From Ptychodera flava (lineage: Eukaryota; Hemichordata; Enteropneusta; Ptychoderidae): 64,000 nucleotides of DNA. The notes beneath the pieces are model-generated. The model did not search any database. It was not told the DNA's origin and saw only the letters and a program-made list of their open reading frames with translations. Where the stretch lies: assembly GCF_041260155.1 (NCBI RefSeq), contig NC_091931.1, positions 12,569,361 through 12,633,360 on the forward strand, given 5' to 3'. The position numbers were made by a program, and so were the translations under genes. Numbering within the stretch: the first letter of the stretch is position 1; each line of letters begins with the position of its first letter. Of the stretch, positions 13,860-23,575 are shown in pieces.

Positions 13860-13905
13860 AGTTGCAGGATGACTACAATGAAGGGACATTGAAAATATGC
13901 TTGTA

Positions 13906-14159
13906 GTTAAAGAAAGACCCACCTTATCACACCAATTTATGTACTGTACTGTACCTACTTTGTATGTATGATGTTGGAAGATATTTACAGTTCAGGTGGC
14001 AGCAAGCCAAAGAAGACCCCCATCTCATGCTGTCATTCACTCACAGTCTTGGAAGTTTAAATTTCCAGTTGTACATTCCCACCATTACACGTTTGTTGTA
14101 CTTGTAAAGAGCACATGATGCACATGTACATTTCAAGCAACCTTTTTGTTCATGAATTG
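13906..14159. other. Spacer between family X and second hAT
   Basis: No gene or clear repeat is seen in this 254-bp stretch. It probably holds the 3' flank of family X. Confidence 0.4.
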
Positions 14160-14910
14160 CAAGGTTCTCCCCACGCCAGACGGCGCTGGACGGGCCCGTC
14201 CAGCACTCAAAGAAAACAGCCGGCAGATAAAACAGTCCGTCCGGCTCCTATTGTTTTCGTTTTACTGATGTTCTGCTTTGTTTGACACAAAGCAACCGCC
14301 GTTTTCCCATGATTGGTTCACTCATAAGTCTATTTTAAATGAATATAATAAAGAAACATTGGGTGTAAAATTTCGAAAAGTGTGAAAAGCATTAAGTAAA
14401 TTGGGCGGAGAAGTGATCAAAGTGGGCGGCACTTTTTATTCTAGCCCGCCACGGGCGCTACGCCTTCATGCGTTTTGTCTGTCGGCAATAGTAACAGACA
14501 GCTCGCTATATGCATTTACAAAAAATGTGAAATGGGTGATATTGGCCAAAGCAGTTTTCGGCCTTGAAAAGAAAGACTTGAAATTGTTATCACTTTTTGG
14601 GGTGCCAATCTGACAAATAAACACCTTTTGGAATACAAACTCGAACATCCTACTGCTCAGTACCATTTCTATCTCGAGATACACATAGTACACATCGAGT
14701 CTGAAAGCTCCGTAACCATGTAACTTCTGAAGTACATGACGTCTGGTAAACGTAAGCAGTCAGCTGATGCTGAAAATCAACCACCAGCAGAGAATGATGT
14801 GAAGAAACCCAAGCTAGATGATGCGAAGTCGGTGCAGCCGATCAAGCAGTCGACAGTTTTCCGGTCCGAGTGGCTCAGAAGTCGAGAGACCTGGCTGTAC
14901 TACCGTAAAG

Positions 14911-15078
14911 CAATCTCATTAAAATCCAGCTGTAGTGATGTGCTCGGTATTTTCGCCCTTACCGTTGTGGTCGTTTACTTCCGCGTAGCCTGAGGCAAGG
15001 CTACGCGGAAGTAAATAACCACAACGGTAAGGGTGAAAATACCGAGCACATCACTATAGCTGGATTTTAATCAGATTG
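14911..15078. mobile_element. 168-bp foldback MITE with 10-bp target duplication
   Basis: The sequence is almost entirely two inverted arms (about 80 bp each, ends CAATCTSATTAAAATCCAGC) around a short TGAGGCAA loop. TACCGTAAAG occurs on both sides (14901-14910 and 15079-15088) as an exact 10-bp target duplication. Without the insert the flanking hAT frame reads on (LYYRK then GEGMFC). The duplication length fits a Mutator-like (9-10 bp) transposase supplied in trans. It encodes nothing. Confidence 0.85.
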
Positions 15079-15305
15079 TACCGTAAAGGCGAGGGCATGT
15101 TTTGCCGCCTGTGCCAAAAATTCAACCTGCGTCCCTACGACCGAAGTACATGGAATGACACTCCATGTAAGCGACTCCGACTAAGCAGCGTAAATGAACA
15201 CGAACAGACTGTAGCCCACCGAGACGCCGTTCAACGCGAGTTGGCCTCCAAGTTCAGTCAAAACATCGCCAAAATTATTCGACCCGAAGTAAACTCCGAT
15301 GCCAT

Positions 15306-15762
15306 TGTAACGCCCCTCCCTGTAGAGATTTTATCTTGAAGCGTCCCTCACGTGGCCAAGGCGTGTGAAGTTCATTGACTCAGATTGTACGAGAAGCAGA
15401 TAAGAGATAGTGTGATAGTTTAATTAATTATTGGTTAAGATTTCATTGAGAACAATCGAGAATGGGATATTCCATGGTGTGATCTTATTTAATCTTAAGA
15501 AACAATCAAAGACTGGCGGGAAAATTACCACGTGATAACTTTTGTAATTATGTAAGTTTGAAGATGTATTTAACTTTGTAGAGAGTTTAGACTGAGACTT
15601 GAGATCAGACCGTTGACAGTGAACGACACGGTCGCCATCTTGCAATAAAGTACAAGGTTGTGTTACAATCTACATCTTGGTGTGTCGGCTTCAGTTACTG
15701 AAAGCATTACGATCCAGACTGGTACCTCTCAACTCGTAATTCCCCTAACTACGAGCGCAACA
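15306..15762 (+). repeat. 5' LTR (457 bp)
   Basis: Direct repeat partner of 17227-17683. It contains an AATAAA signal in a CTTGCAATAAAGTAC context at about 15644, close to the 3' part, consistent with the LTR R region. Confidence 0.9.
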
Positions 15763-17226
15763 ATTTGGTGTGAGAATCCGGAGTATACTGAAGCAGCACG
15801 GCTGTAGGTTTCTTAGATCTGGTGGTAGAGTCAACGAGGGGCGTGCAAGAGAGATGGCAGACCCCGACGAAGGACCACTGAACCAGCAGTACGAGCGAAT
15901 GTATGGTGATATGTAGCGGCTCATCGAAGATGCACCCCAGCGGATGGAGGTGAACTATGACCGGAGAGACGAAGGCGGCTTGCAGACATGGACGCGTGCC
16001 GGACGTCCGAGGTAGGCAATGTGACATTATTAATGTTGGTGCTAACGTCATGCTTCGAAGATACACCGGACGAGAGAGTGGTTGTCTACAGAAATGGCTC
16101 AAGAAGTTGGTAATGTGTGTGAGTTTAGAACAGATACGACCAGCCAACGTCAGCGATGCTTGTTGTTCACCTTCCAGTCGGCTGTGTAAACACGGGGCTG
16201 ATTATGTGACGAATGAACTGACAATCGTAAGAAGCAGAATTTCGGAATACACCCACCCATAAAATGCGACAACAACGTACAAGATGCATGACTTTTCAGT
16301 TTTGTTGATTGTATTTTCTGGTATTTTGGAAACCACTCATTTCTTAGGATAATACTCTGGACTTGTATGCAAACGAGGCGTCTTTCTTTTTGAAGTGTTG
16401 TTTTGTTTTGTTTTGATGAAGTTTAAGTTATGTTGCTGTTGAAGAAGTAAGAGTAAGGAGTTGTGGATGTCTTGTTGTGTATCTCCCCTCAGTTGGCTAG
16501 GAATGCCAGTGCTAGTGATCCGTAAGTGATACAATGGTCCTTAGTTTTGACCGATGGCCTGAGGAATTGAGTTTTTGAGATGAAGCGATATTGAGGTTTA
16601 TCGCGTTTTATTTTGGAGTTTTTGAAGTCGGTTGATGATGTTTGGTGTCGATGTTTTGCTGTTGTTGTTTTTACATTTTATGAAGATTTTTGGAGATAGA
16701 AAGAGCCCCGAATATTGGCACAGGAGTTGCTATTTGCTGCAGTCTAGTGATGCCTAACGGTCGTTACTATGGTTACCCTGAACCTTTGACCGTGACATCA
16801 GAATACACCAAGCAAAATTACTTCATCCTTCCCAATGTCCACCCCTTCCAGCTAACCCACCCTTTCACACAAATTAAAGAAAATTATCACTGATAAATGG
16901 CAAGATTTTCGAATGATTTTCGTCGATTGTATTTTATGTAGAATAGTTGAATTTTGAGTTTGTAGTTGGATGTATTTTAGTGATTTTATTAGTATTTCTG
17001 TAAGTATTTTAGATGCGTTAATGTTAGTCTGTAATTTTGTAGGTGCACGAATAATGAATGACTTTATGCTAACTTGTAAAATATGTGATTTATGCGTATT
17101 TTAACCGCACTGCCTTACGATTAATGTATTTTTTTAATTTTAAGTAGATTGCAATTGTCAGCTATCGCCATGCTTCGTCACTCGTTTTGACCAGCGAGGA
17201 CGCTGGTTATAAAAAAGGTGGGAGAG

Positions 17227-17683
17227 TGTAACGCCCCTCCCTGTAGAGATTTTATCTTGAAGCGTCCCTCACGTGGCCAAGGCGTGTGAAGTTCATTGAC
17301 TCAGATCGTACGAGAAGCAGATAAGAGATAGTGTGATAGTTTAATTAATTATTGGTTAAGATTTCATTGAGAACAATCGAGAATGGGATATTCCATGGTG
17401 TGATCTTATTTAATCTTAAGAAACAATCAAAGACTGGCGGGAAAATTACCACGTGATAACTTTTGTAATTATGTAAGTTTGAAGATGTATTTAACTTTGT
17501 AGAGAGTTTAGACTGAGACTTGAGATCAGACCGTTGACAGTGAACGACACGGTCGCCATCTTGCAATAAAGTACAAGGTTGTGTTACAATCTACATCTTG
17601 GTGTATCGGCTTCAGTTACTGAAAGCATTACGATCCAGACTGGTACCTCTCAACTCGTAATTCCCCTAACTACGAGCGCAACA
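17227..17683 (+). repeat. 3' LTR (457 bp)
   Basis: Same length as the 5' LTR and about 99.6% identical by eye (two substitutions). It follows a polypurine tract. Confidence 0.9.
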
Positions 17684-17957
17684 CCATTACCTCTGCTTTC
17701 ACCATCCTGTATTTTCTCACTAGGCGTCGCAATACCACACACCACAAACTTTGAGCCGACTCTCTATCTCCTAAGCCAGCTTGGCTTGTCAGTTAGGCAA
17801 GATTTAAACGTCAGCAAGAACGTCACCTACTGCAGCGAAAGATCGAGGCAAGAAATGTTGCACATCTTATCATCCGTCATCGATGACAAAACAATCTATG
17901 AACTGAAGAGCTCTGAGTTTTATTCGGTTATGCTGGATGAAACCACAGATGTTAGTG

Positions 17958-19301
17958 TTAGCAAAGAGCACAGCAAGTTTTAATGATATAATTAGTAATA
18001 GGCAATAAACTAACAGGTAATTCATTTGTCAAAATACGAAAATGTTTAATTGTACCGATGGCCTGTTCAACATATATACGTACATTTGCTATTCTTGAAG
18101 TTTCAGTGACTGCTGTGCTTGTCATTGGTAGGTTTGCAGTAGTGCTAGGTGGAATTGCCAACCTTACCTGCTTTATCATCAAGTCATCATGTATTTTAAA
18201 TCCTCTGTCGGCTAACAACTGGTCATATGGGTCTAACAATGTGTAAAAATTGCTATTCTGTACGATGAATTTATCAGAGGCCCTACCCCCATAACACTCA
18301 GAGATAAATGATATCAATCCATTGGGTGAAATGCCAACTAAAAATTTTACAGTGCAATGGTGTTTATACTCTGACCAAAATTTTGCTTGCAGCTCGAGAC
18401 ATGATGGTCTCTCTACAAATATTTCAGTACAATCAATGATGCATCTCACCTTGGGGTAGAAACGTCGAAAACATGCTGGTAGATTATCCCGTACTGCTTG
18501 TTTTGAAGGCCAAATAATTAACCACCCAAGTTCCCTACTCATTAATTTAACCCATGTAATAAAAATAGAACTCACCAACCCATAAGAAATTTGAAAACGA
18601 AACGAAAGATCAGGTATTAGTAATGTCAAACGAAGACGCATCATGACCAAAAGTAATTCTTGGGGCAAAGTAAGTTTTCTTGATGGACCTGGCCTATTGA
18701 AATAAACTTCGGATGTGGAATATCTTGATGGTGTTTCTTTCACCGTTTGTTTTTCCCCTTTCCAATATTGCATATGTGCTGCCTTTGGGAGTAAATGATC
18801 GAAAATGGCCTCAAAAGCAGCACAGTTCTTCAGGCCATTATAAAAATGCATATCAGCATCTCTGGTAATTTGTTCTGATGCTGTACTTATTTTTATTCCT
18901 GTGTCATCGATGTCCACATTGTCTGATGGTATATCAACACTGGTATTTCCTTGGGAGTTATTGTTGTTGTTAATACTGGTACACTTTTCCAACACTCTGC
19001 ACTTCCTGGGGGATGACTGGTACTGTGACATGTTGGTTGTGAGGAGTAGTGTTGGAAACGGGTTTTCCTTGGTCGGCTGCCCTTCTACGAAATGGTTGGA
19101 ACATACACGCATACCTGGACCAGGCTTAAAGTCCACCCTTCCTCTACCTACTCTAGCAACCCACTGTCTACATAGATCTTCATTTGAGGGGAAGTTATGA
19201 AATCTTAATGACCCCACATGACTACGCTTGATTTGCCTGTTAGGGTATCTTGTGTCGTTATTACAACCCTGCAGCTTGCAGCAACGGTCTCCACCTGGCA
19301 T
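17958..19301 (-). CDS. THAP-domain DDE transposase (Harbinger/DDE_Tnp_4 type), intact 447 aa
   Basis: The N terminus is a THAP zinc finger: CCKLQGC, then SLRFHNFP, RQWV and MRVCSNHF give the C2CH pattern with the invariant Trp, and PFPTLL matches the closing motif (residues 1-90). A Ser/Asn-rich linker follows (about 90-150). A helix-turn-helix region (LTLPQELLLVMMRLRL, about 205-260) precedes the DDE nuclease: CIIDCTEIFVERPS (first Asp), LLADRGFKI (second Asp), and SRIANVRIYVEQAIGTIKHF (Glu). It would bind element ends through THAP and cut DNA in the nucleus. The single exon is intact from a Met that starts directly at the finger. The C terminus (KTCCALC) is short, because homologues usually run on for a few residues, and it may be clipped at the element edge. 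It could be an active transposase or simply recent. Confidence 0.85.
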   Translation of the reverse strand: MPGGDRCCKLQGCNNDTRYPNRQIKRSHVGSLRFHNFPSNEDLCRQWVARVGRGRVDFKPGPGMRVCSNHFVEGQPTKENPFPTLLLTTNMSQYQSSPRKCRVLEKCTSINNNNNSQGNTSVDIPSDNVDIDDTGIKISTASEQITRDADMHFYNGLKNCAAFEAIFDHLLPKAAHMQYWKGEKQTVKETPSRYSTSEVYFNRPGPSRKLTLPQELLLVMMRLRLTLLIPDLSFRFQISYGLVSSIFITWVKLMSRELGWLIIWPSKQAVRDNLPACFRRFYPKVRCIIDCTEIFVERPSCLELQAKFWSEYKHHCTVKFLVGISPNGLISFISECYGGRASDKFIVQNSNFYTLLDPYDQLLADRGFKIHDDLMIKQVRLAIPPSTTANLPMTSTAVTETSRIANVRIYVEQAIGTIKHFRILTNELPVSLLPITNYIIKTCCALC

Positions 19302-20077
19302 GATGACAACTATTAACAGAAAGAAATTTAAAAAGAGATCAAGCTACACCCAACATAACCTGGTTTTGTAGATTTGAGGCTTGAGTGGGAATCACAGATA
19401 TGAAAGGAAATCACAGATATGATCATAAAATCTTTGAAATCCATATATTATACATGACTTTCATCCAAGCTTGATAAACTTCGGATCTACGCCAACCACA
19501 GACAACGGAAAAAGAGCACCAACGAAGCATGGGCAGTCTGAGTTTAATCTTCAAGTTCAATCAATGGTCAAATAGTGACTGAGCTACACTACGGTACCAT
19601 ACCGTACGAAAAGTCCGTTGCTAGGAAGATAACTTTGTAGAAATCTTGTACTATTCAAATTGTAATTCCTAAATAAAAAGAAGATGATAGGTACCTTTGT
19701 TCAGTATCACAAATACATGCAGTGTATCGCAAGTTCATCACAGACTACATGGTATAAAGGTAGTCTCGCTTGAGTCGCCAGAAATCTGACAGCTGGCCGT
19801 AATAGGCGATCACCTTTCGCGGTCACAAACAAACGGAAAAATATACATGCATAAAAATTACGAATCATTAGATGAAAAATGTATAAAGTACAACCAACTT
19901 ACCAATTATTTTGATGTAAATCGCAAAAAAAATACGCAAAGCGAAAAAAGTTATCAGCGGCAAACAGGCGATATATTTCCGGGTTTTCACAATGACAACA
20001 ATAAAGAGCGCCGCAAGCGACCGTGTCCGCCATTTGCCCCCTGTCCAATATGGAGTCGATAACCGTGAAAGGGTCCA
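17958..20077 (-). mobile_element. PIF/Harbinger-type transposon inserted in the second hAT
   Basis: The element interrupts the hAT frame between the DETTD motif and the DADG segment. It consists of the intact THAP-DDE gene (17958-19301, minus) and about 780 bp of upstream sequence with no other open frame. Edges are estimated from where hAT coding stops and resumes. I could not identify terminal inverted repeats or a 3-bp duplication with certainty. The second Harbinger protein (Myb/SANT) is absent, so the copy may be of the one-protein THAP-DDE type. Confidence 0.6.
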
Positions 20078-21487
20078 TTGACTCTGAACTGTAGGTTTTT
20101 AGATGCGGACGGAAAGCTATCCATCAAATTTCTCAAGATCATCGTGCCTCTGAAGCAACGCAATGGTGACAACCTCACTGTGACATTGAATGCTGAAACC
20201 ATAACCAAGCACGTGACCGCGTACTTCGAAGAAAAAGGACTCGATTATGAGAAGTTAGTTGGTATCGGTACCGATGGCGCCAGTGTCATGACTGTTAAGC
20301 ATTCTGGTGTTGTGATGCGCCTATATCACTTCAGCAGCCATCGGTTTGCACTGTCAGGCACATAGACTTCAGGTGGCATCTGTGCAAGCAGCGAATGCCA
20401 TCCAGTCCGCGAAGATATTCACGTCAGTATTACGCCAGCTATATACGACTACTACAACAACAGTGTGGTCAACATGGCAGGTCTTCTGGCTGTCCAGTCA
20501 ACACTTCACGAGAAGCAACTGCGTCCCATCGAACCGTCCACTACAAGATGGCTTAGCGTCGAATCTTCTTTACAAGACTTAAAGACACTTTCGTCAGCGT
20601 GATATTGAGTCTTGATCGTGAGGGGGAAGAGCGTGGTGACGCCAAGGCACTCGGTCTACAGACTCTCATATCCTCCTGGCGTTTCATAGCTATGATGTTG
20701 TTCATGTGCGATCTGCTGCCACACATCTCAAGATTATCGAAGGCCTTGCAAGCTTCCGAGTTTGAGTACAGTCAGCTGAAGTCACTGGTCAAGTCAACGC
20801 TTTCAACTCTGAGCGACATGAAGTCTCGTGACGGTACCAATTTACAAAGTTTGCCAGAGTTCCTCCGCAAACTAGAAGTCTCCGACATATCTGTCAAGAA
20901 GCGCTCTGACGACGAAGTTTTCTTCAAGCAAAACATCCGTGAGAAGTACGTGGACATCCTCATCGAAAACATCGAACGACGTTTCCCTAACGAAGACACC
21001 GGTATTCTCGGCAGCTTTCGAGTTTTGGACCCCAAGTCTGTTAGAAGCTCTGGTGAATGCAACAGCGACAACGTGAGAAAATTGTCTCGACATTTTCTTC
21101 GACAAGAAGACACGGCAGACGCAGTGAACCAGTGGATCGGCTTTAAGAAGTACGTTGAACATCACTACAACACCAAGATTTGACATCGAATGCGATCGTC
21201 AAGCTGCTATGCACATCGCCATCGCTAAAGTGTGCATTTCCGGCAATCACCACTGCAGCCTTGCGAAGATTAACCATGTCCTTTCGTGTCACACTGCTGA
21301 TTCGGAGAGAACATTTTCGCAGTTGGAACTGGTGAAAACCCTTCCACGAAATCGCCTCAAAGAAGCTACCCTAGATAGTTTGATGCGTATCGCCATTGAT
21401 GGCCCTGCAGTCGACGTGTACGATTATTCGTCAGCAGTTCGGCGGTGGTCCGACAAGAAGAATCAGGGTATTCGTGTGACAGCGTAA

Positions 21488-23571
21488 GTAGACGGTCAGA
21501 ACAGAACTTTTGAATAGACTGTAGCAAATCGGATCTGATTGTGGAAAGATTGTTGTCATGGAGTCCATACAAATTTCTAACACTGTAACAATTTCTGTCT
21601 GACATACCTACACATACTGTAGTTTGAAAAAATACTAAATATTGCATTTGCCATGAATCAATGTAATTTATTGTGACACTTTATTGTAAGTTTGATGAGA
21701 CAGCAACCAAGTGTGGTGATTTGTCATGGTGAGTCTTGCTTAATTATATTTGAAAATAACAGGGTATCATGTTGTTCATATTTTTATTCGTAGGACTGCT
21801 CACCAACAATTGTCATAATACGTATAAGAAACCTTCCAAGATCCTGACTTCTGTTTTCCCATTCATGTCCAACAACGCTTCCAGCTCCTCTTCACAATCT
21901 CCCAGTTTACCAATATGAAGAAACGTATGTCCACAAGACGTTCCTTGACGTGATTCTGTTCTCAAGTGGCTCCTTTTTTGGGAAAATGAAACTTTTTGAG
22001 CTGATTTTACGCAAATTTCTTCACACTCGGTCGCGTCGTTCACACTGGTTGCTTCAGAGGCAGCCATGTTCATGTTATCATGCATGCGTAGTTAGGATCA
22101 CAACAAACCTTATATTCCTCCACTTTCTGCATTCAGGTGGACCGCCATTGTTGTGTTTGTTTGGTGGTTTGTGGCAGTTCTTTACTCCACTTTCCAGTTG
22201 CACGGTTTTGATTTCTTGGAGTCGATGGGGAGAACACATGATATTTAGCATCGTTTTAGCAATAATAGTTTATAGCAAATGGCTGAGATATTTAGCAGCT
22301 ATTCAGATACAGAGTTTGGTTGAGATACTTATGAGATAAAAAAAACCCAAATGCCCCTGAAGGATGACTATTACTATATTTCATTTTTGAGGTCAACCGA
22401 TTGATACTATTTTATTTTAATAGGTTCTACCAAGTTTTGATAGATTACTTATGTGCGAAGCTACCAGTTGTAAAGTTGAAAATAATTGAGATTTGTCGTT
22501 GGGTGAGCTACTCCTTTCGCTTTCATTTCCACCGTGAAATTTGAGAGTGCTGTCTAGGTTCTTTATTGGCAATCCTGCACTGTTCTCCATTTGTACACCC
22601 TAGATAATAAGGTAGGCGCAGAGGTCCAAAGCTCCTACCTCCATGCGTTAGCTAACTAAAGAAAAAATGCCCCAGCTAAGTGAAAACCAAAAAAAACTAA
22701 TCACTGAATTTTTTGAACTTCAGAAACAAACGTATGATCATGAAAACCACAGTAATTACAGCTTAGTGCTCCTCTTTGAAAACTAATGCCTGCATTTTTT
22801 AAAAGGAAAATGTTTACAATGAGAATGGGCATAGAATTTAAAAGTTTCACGAAACAGGAGAGCAACTGAAAGTAAACTCACATTAACGTCGTTGTTCTCA
22901 AGTGAATAGGTGTGATCTGCAACAATATAAAGTACATTATAATTGGTTAGTATGCCAAGAAAAGCAGACTGACCTAACATTAATTATTGGTATCCTGCCA
23001 CTTGCGTACGGATAACAATTAATCACCAAAGCAAAGATATACACTCAAAGTGTCTTACTGATAACAGTCTGTACCTTTGGTGAATCATGGAGCTATCACT
23101 GTGAGGGTGCACATCTACTGTCTCTTTTGAGAGGTTTTCTACTTAAATTGCCACTTGTTAAGGTGACATATTTGCCGGTATGGCGAAAATCATACATGGA
23201 TAACAAACATTGGCTTCATTGTACGACATGAACAATGGACGTAATGCAGTTCATGTATTGAAATACAGTGTTGTTTTCTGCCTATCGATATCACAGCTGA
23301 ATTTGCCCCCTGCACTGGTAGTCAATATCAACTACCATGTTACAAAGGTAGAAGTCACTGAGTAGGAATTGGTAGTCATTTGGTAATTGACTACTTCTAA
23401 TTTCAAGCCCTGAAATTACAGTCAACTGCTACAATATGGGTTACAATAGTGAGCTGATAGTAATTATGAGCTGATCTATTTAAGGTAAAACAACTACCAA
23501 ATTATTACTCAACAAAGTACTTGCCTTCTGCATGAATTGTGGGTTCAAGACCGTACATTTCATCGAACTGT
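21488..23571. other. No secure gene; one hAT-like right end
   Basis: About 2.1 kb of AT-rich sequence. A 90-aa open frame on the minus strand (21813-22085, charged, with EEELEALLDM) has no recognised relatives. At 23320-23411 repeated GGTAGTC/GACTAC words lead to ATTTCAAGCCCTG, which looks like the right end of a hAT-type element. Confidence 0.4.
23398..23411. repeat. Orphan hAT-like right end (AATTTCAAGCCCTG)
   Basis: The sequence is the reverse complement of CAGGGCTTGAAATT and is preceded by repeated GGTAGTC-type words over 80 bp. A second same-orientation copy lies at 27138-27151. No left partner was found, so these are remnants. Confidence 0.45.
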
Positions 23572-23575
23572 TTAA

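Larger units (their letters stand above)
5402..13905 (+). pseudogene. Decayed copy of unclassified repeat-encoded coiled-coil protein ('family X'), split by two insertions
   Basis: Pieces of one long protein are spread over 8.5 kb. The N-terminal piece (about 5430-6392) has a Lys-rich MYRLKNQVKTLRGQKK stretch, then coiled coil (5752-6114), then LPSRRTVDTILDGKMAV (about 6330-6375). The protein resumes after a hAT insertion with DTTLYQDETQKFG (about 9880-9920), then FNTLLSDYRRE and NFFCGLHLLV (10136-10270), RMVAKCFARGGDERCG, KVLGLIDKLVTGPFWR, and a charged coiled-coil tail (11170-11391). GTPLLVGKSV and VVPGFPSW follow (11400-11550). After a LINE insertion the last codons (QDDYNEGTLKI) and a stop lie at 13863-13905. 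I recall similar proteins as multicopy, uncharacterised sequences in cnidarian, mollusc and amphioxus genomes, but I know no function. Several stops and frame changes show that this copy is dead. It is probably mobile-element encoded. Confidence 0.6.
15306..17683 (+). mobile_element. Young non-autonomous LTR element (gag remnant only)
   Basis: Two 457-bp LTRs (15306-15762 and 17227-17683) begin TGTAACGCCC and end GCGCAACA. I count two base differences between them, so the insertion is recent. CCAT flanks both sides (15302-15305 and 17684-17687) as a 4-bp target duplication. A purine tract (AAAAAAGGTGGGAGAG) precedes the right LTR. The roughly 1.46-kb interior shows only a short gag-like start near 15854 and no protease, RT or integrase, so it is a deletion or LARD-like derivative, probably of a Ty3/Gypsy parent. 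It lies inside the second hAT. Confidence 0.88.
14160..21487 (+). mobile_element. Second hAT transposon, carrying three nested insertions
   Basis: The left end CAAGGTTCTCCCCACGCC (14160) is hAT-like and is followed by a GC-rich subterminal region. Transposase pieces run from 14736 to 21487. The element is interrupted by a foldback MITE (14911-15078), an LTR element (15306-17683) and a Harbinger (about 17960-20077). The protein frame is picked up again after each insertion, which shows that the hAT is the oldest layer. A matching right inverted repeat was not found in 21488-22350, so the right end is uncertain. Confidence 0.7.
14736..21487 (+). pseudogene. hAT transposase, ZNF862-like, interrupted
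   Basis: The N terminus MTSGKRKQSADAEN with a nuclear-localisation-like VKKPKLDD leads to a TTF/BED-like finger after the MITE (GMFCRLCQKF ... NEHEQTVAHRDA, about 15097-15230). After the LTR element come SAVTYC-like sequence, SEFYSVMLDETTDVSVSK (about 17910-17960, first Asp) and, past the Harbinger, GRFLDADG-like sequence, GIGTDGASVM (about 20262-20291, second Asp) and HCQAHRLQVASVQA (about 20350-20390). An open 194-aa stretch follows (20599-21183), then the dimerisation region SCHTADSERTFSQLE (about 21290-21330), ending IRVTA. In this copy CER of the usual motif reads SER. Several frame changes lie between 20291 and 21200. The copy is dead. Confidence 0.75.

Noticed and set aside
15424-17566. 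Two identical 73-aa minus-strand frames
   Set aside because: They are antisense readings of the paired LTRs and are duplicated only because the LTRs are.
21813-22085. Possible host exon (90 aa, minus)
   Set aside because: There are no splice-site support, paralogue or motif to back it.
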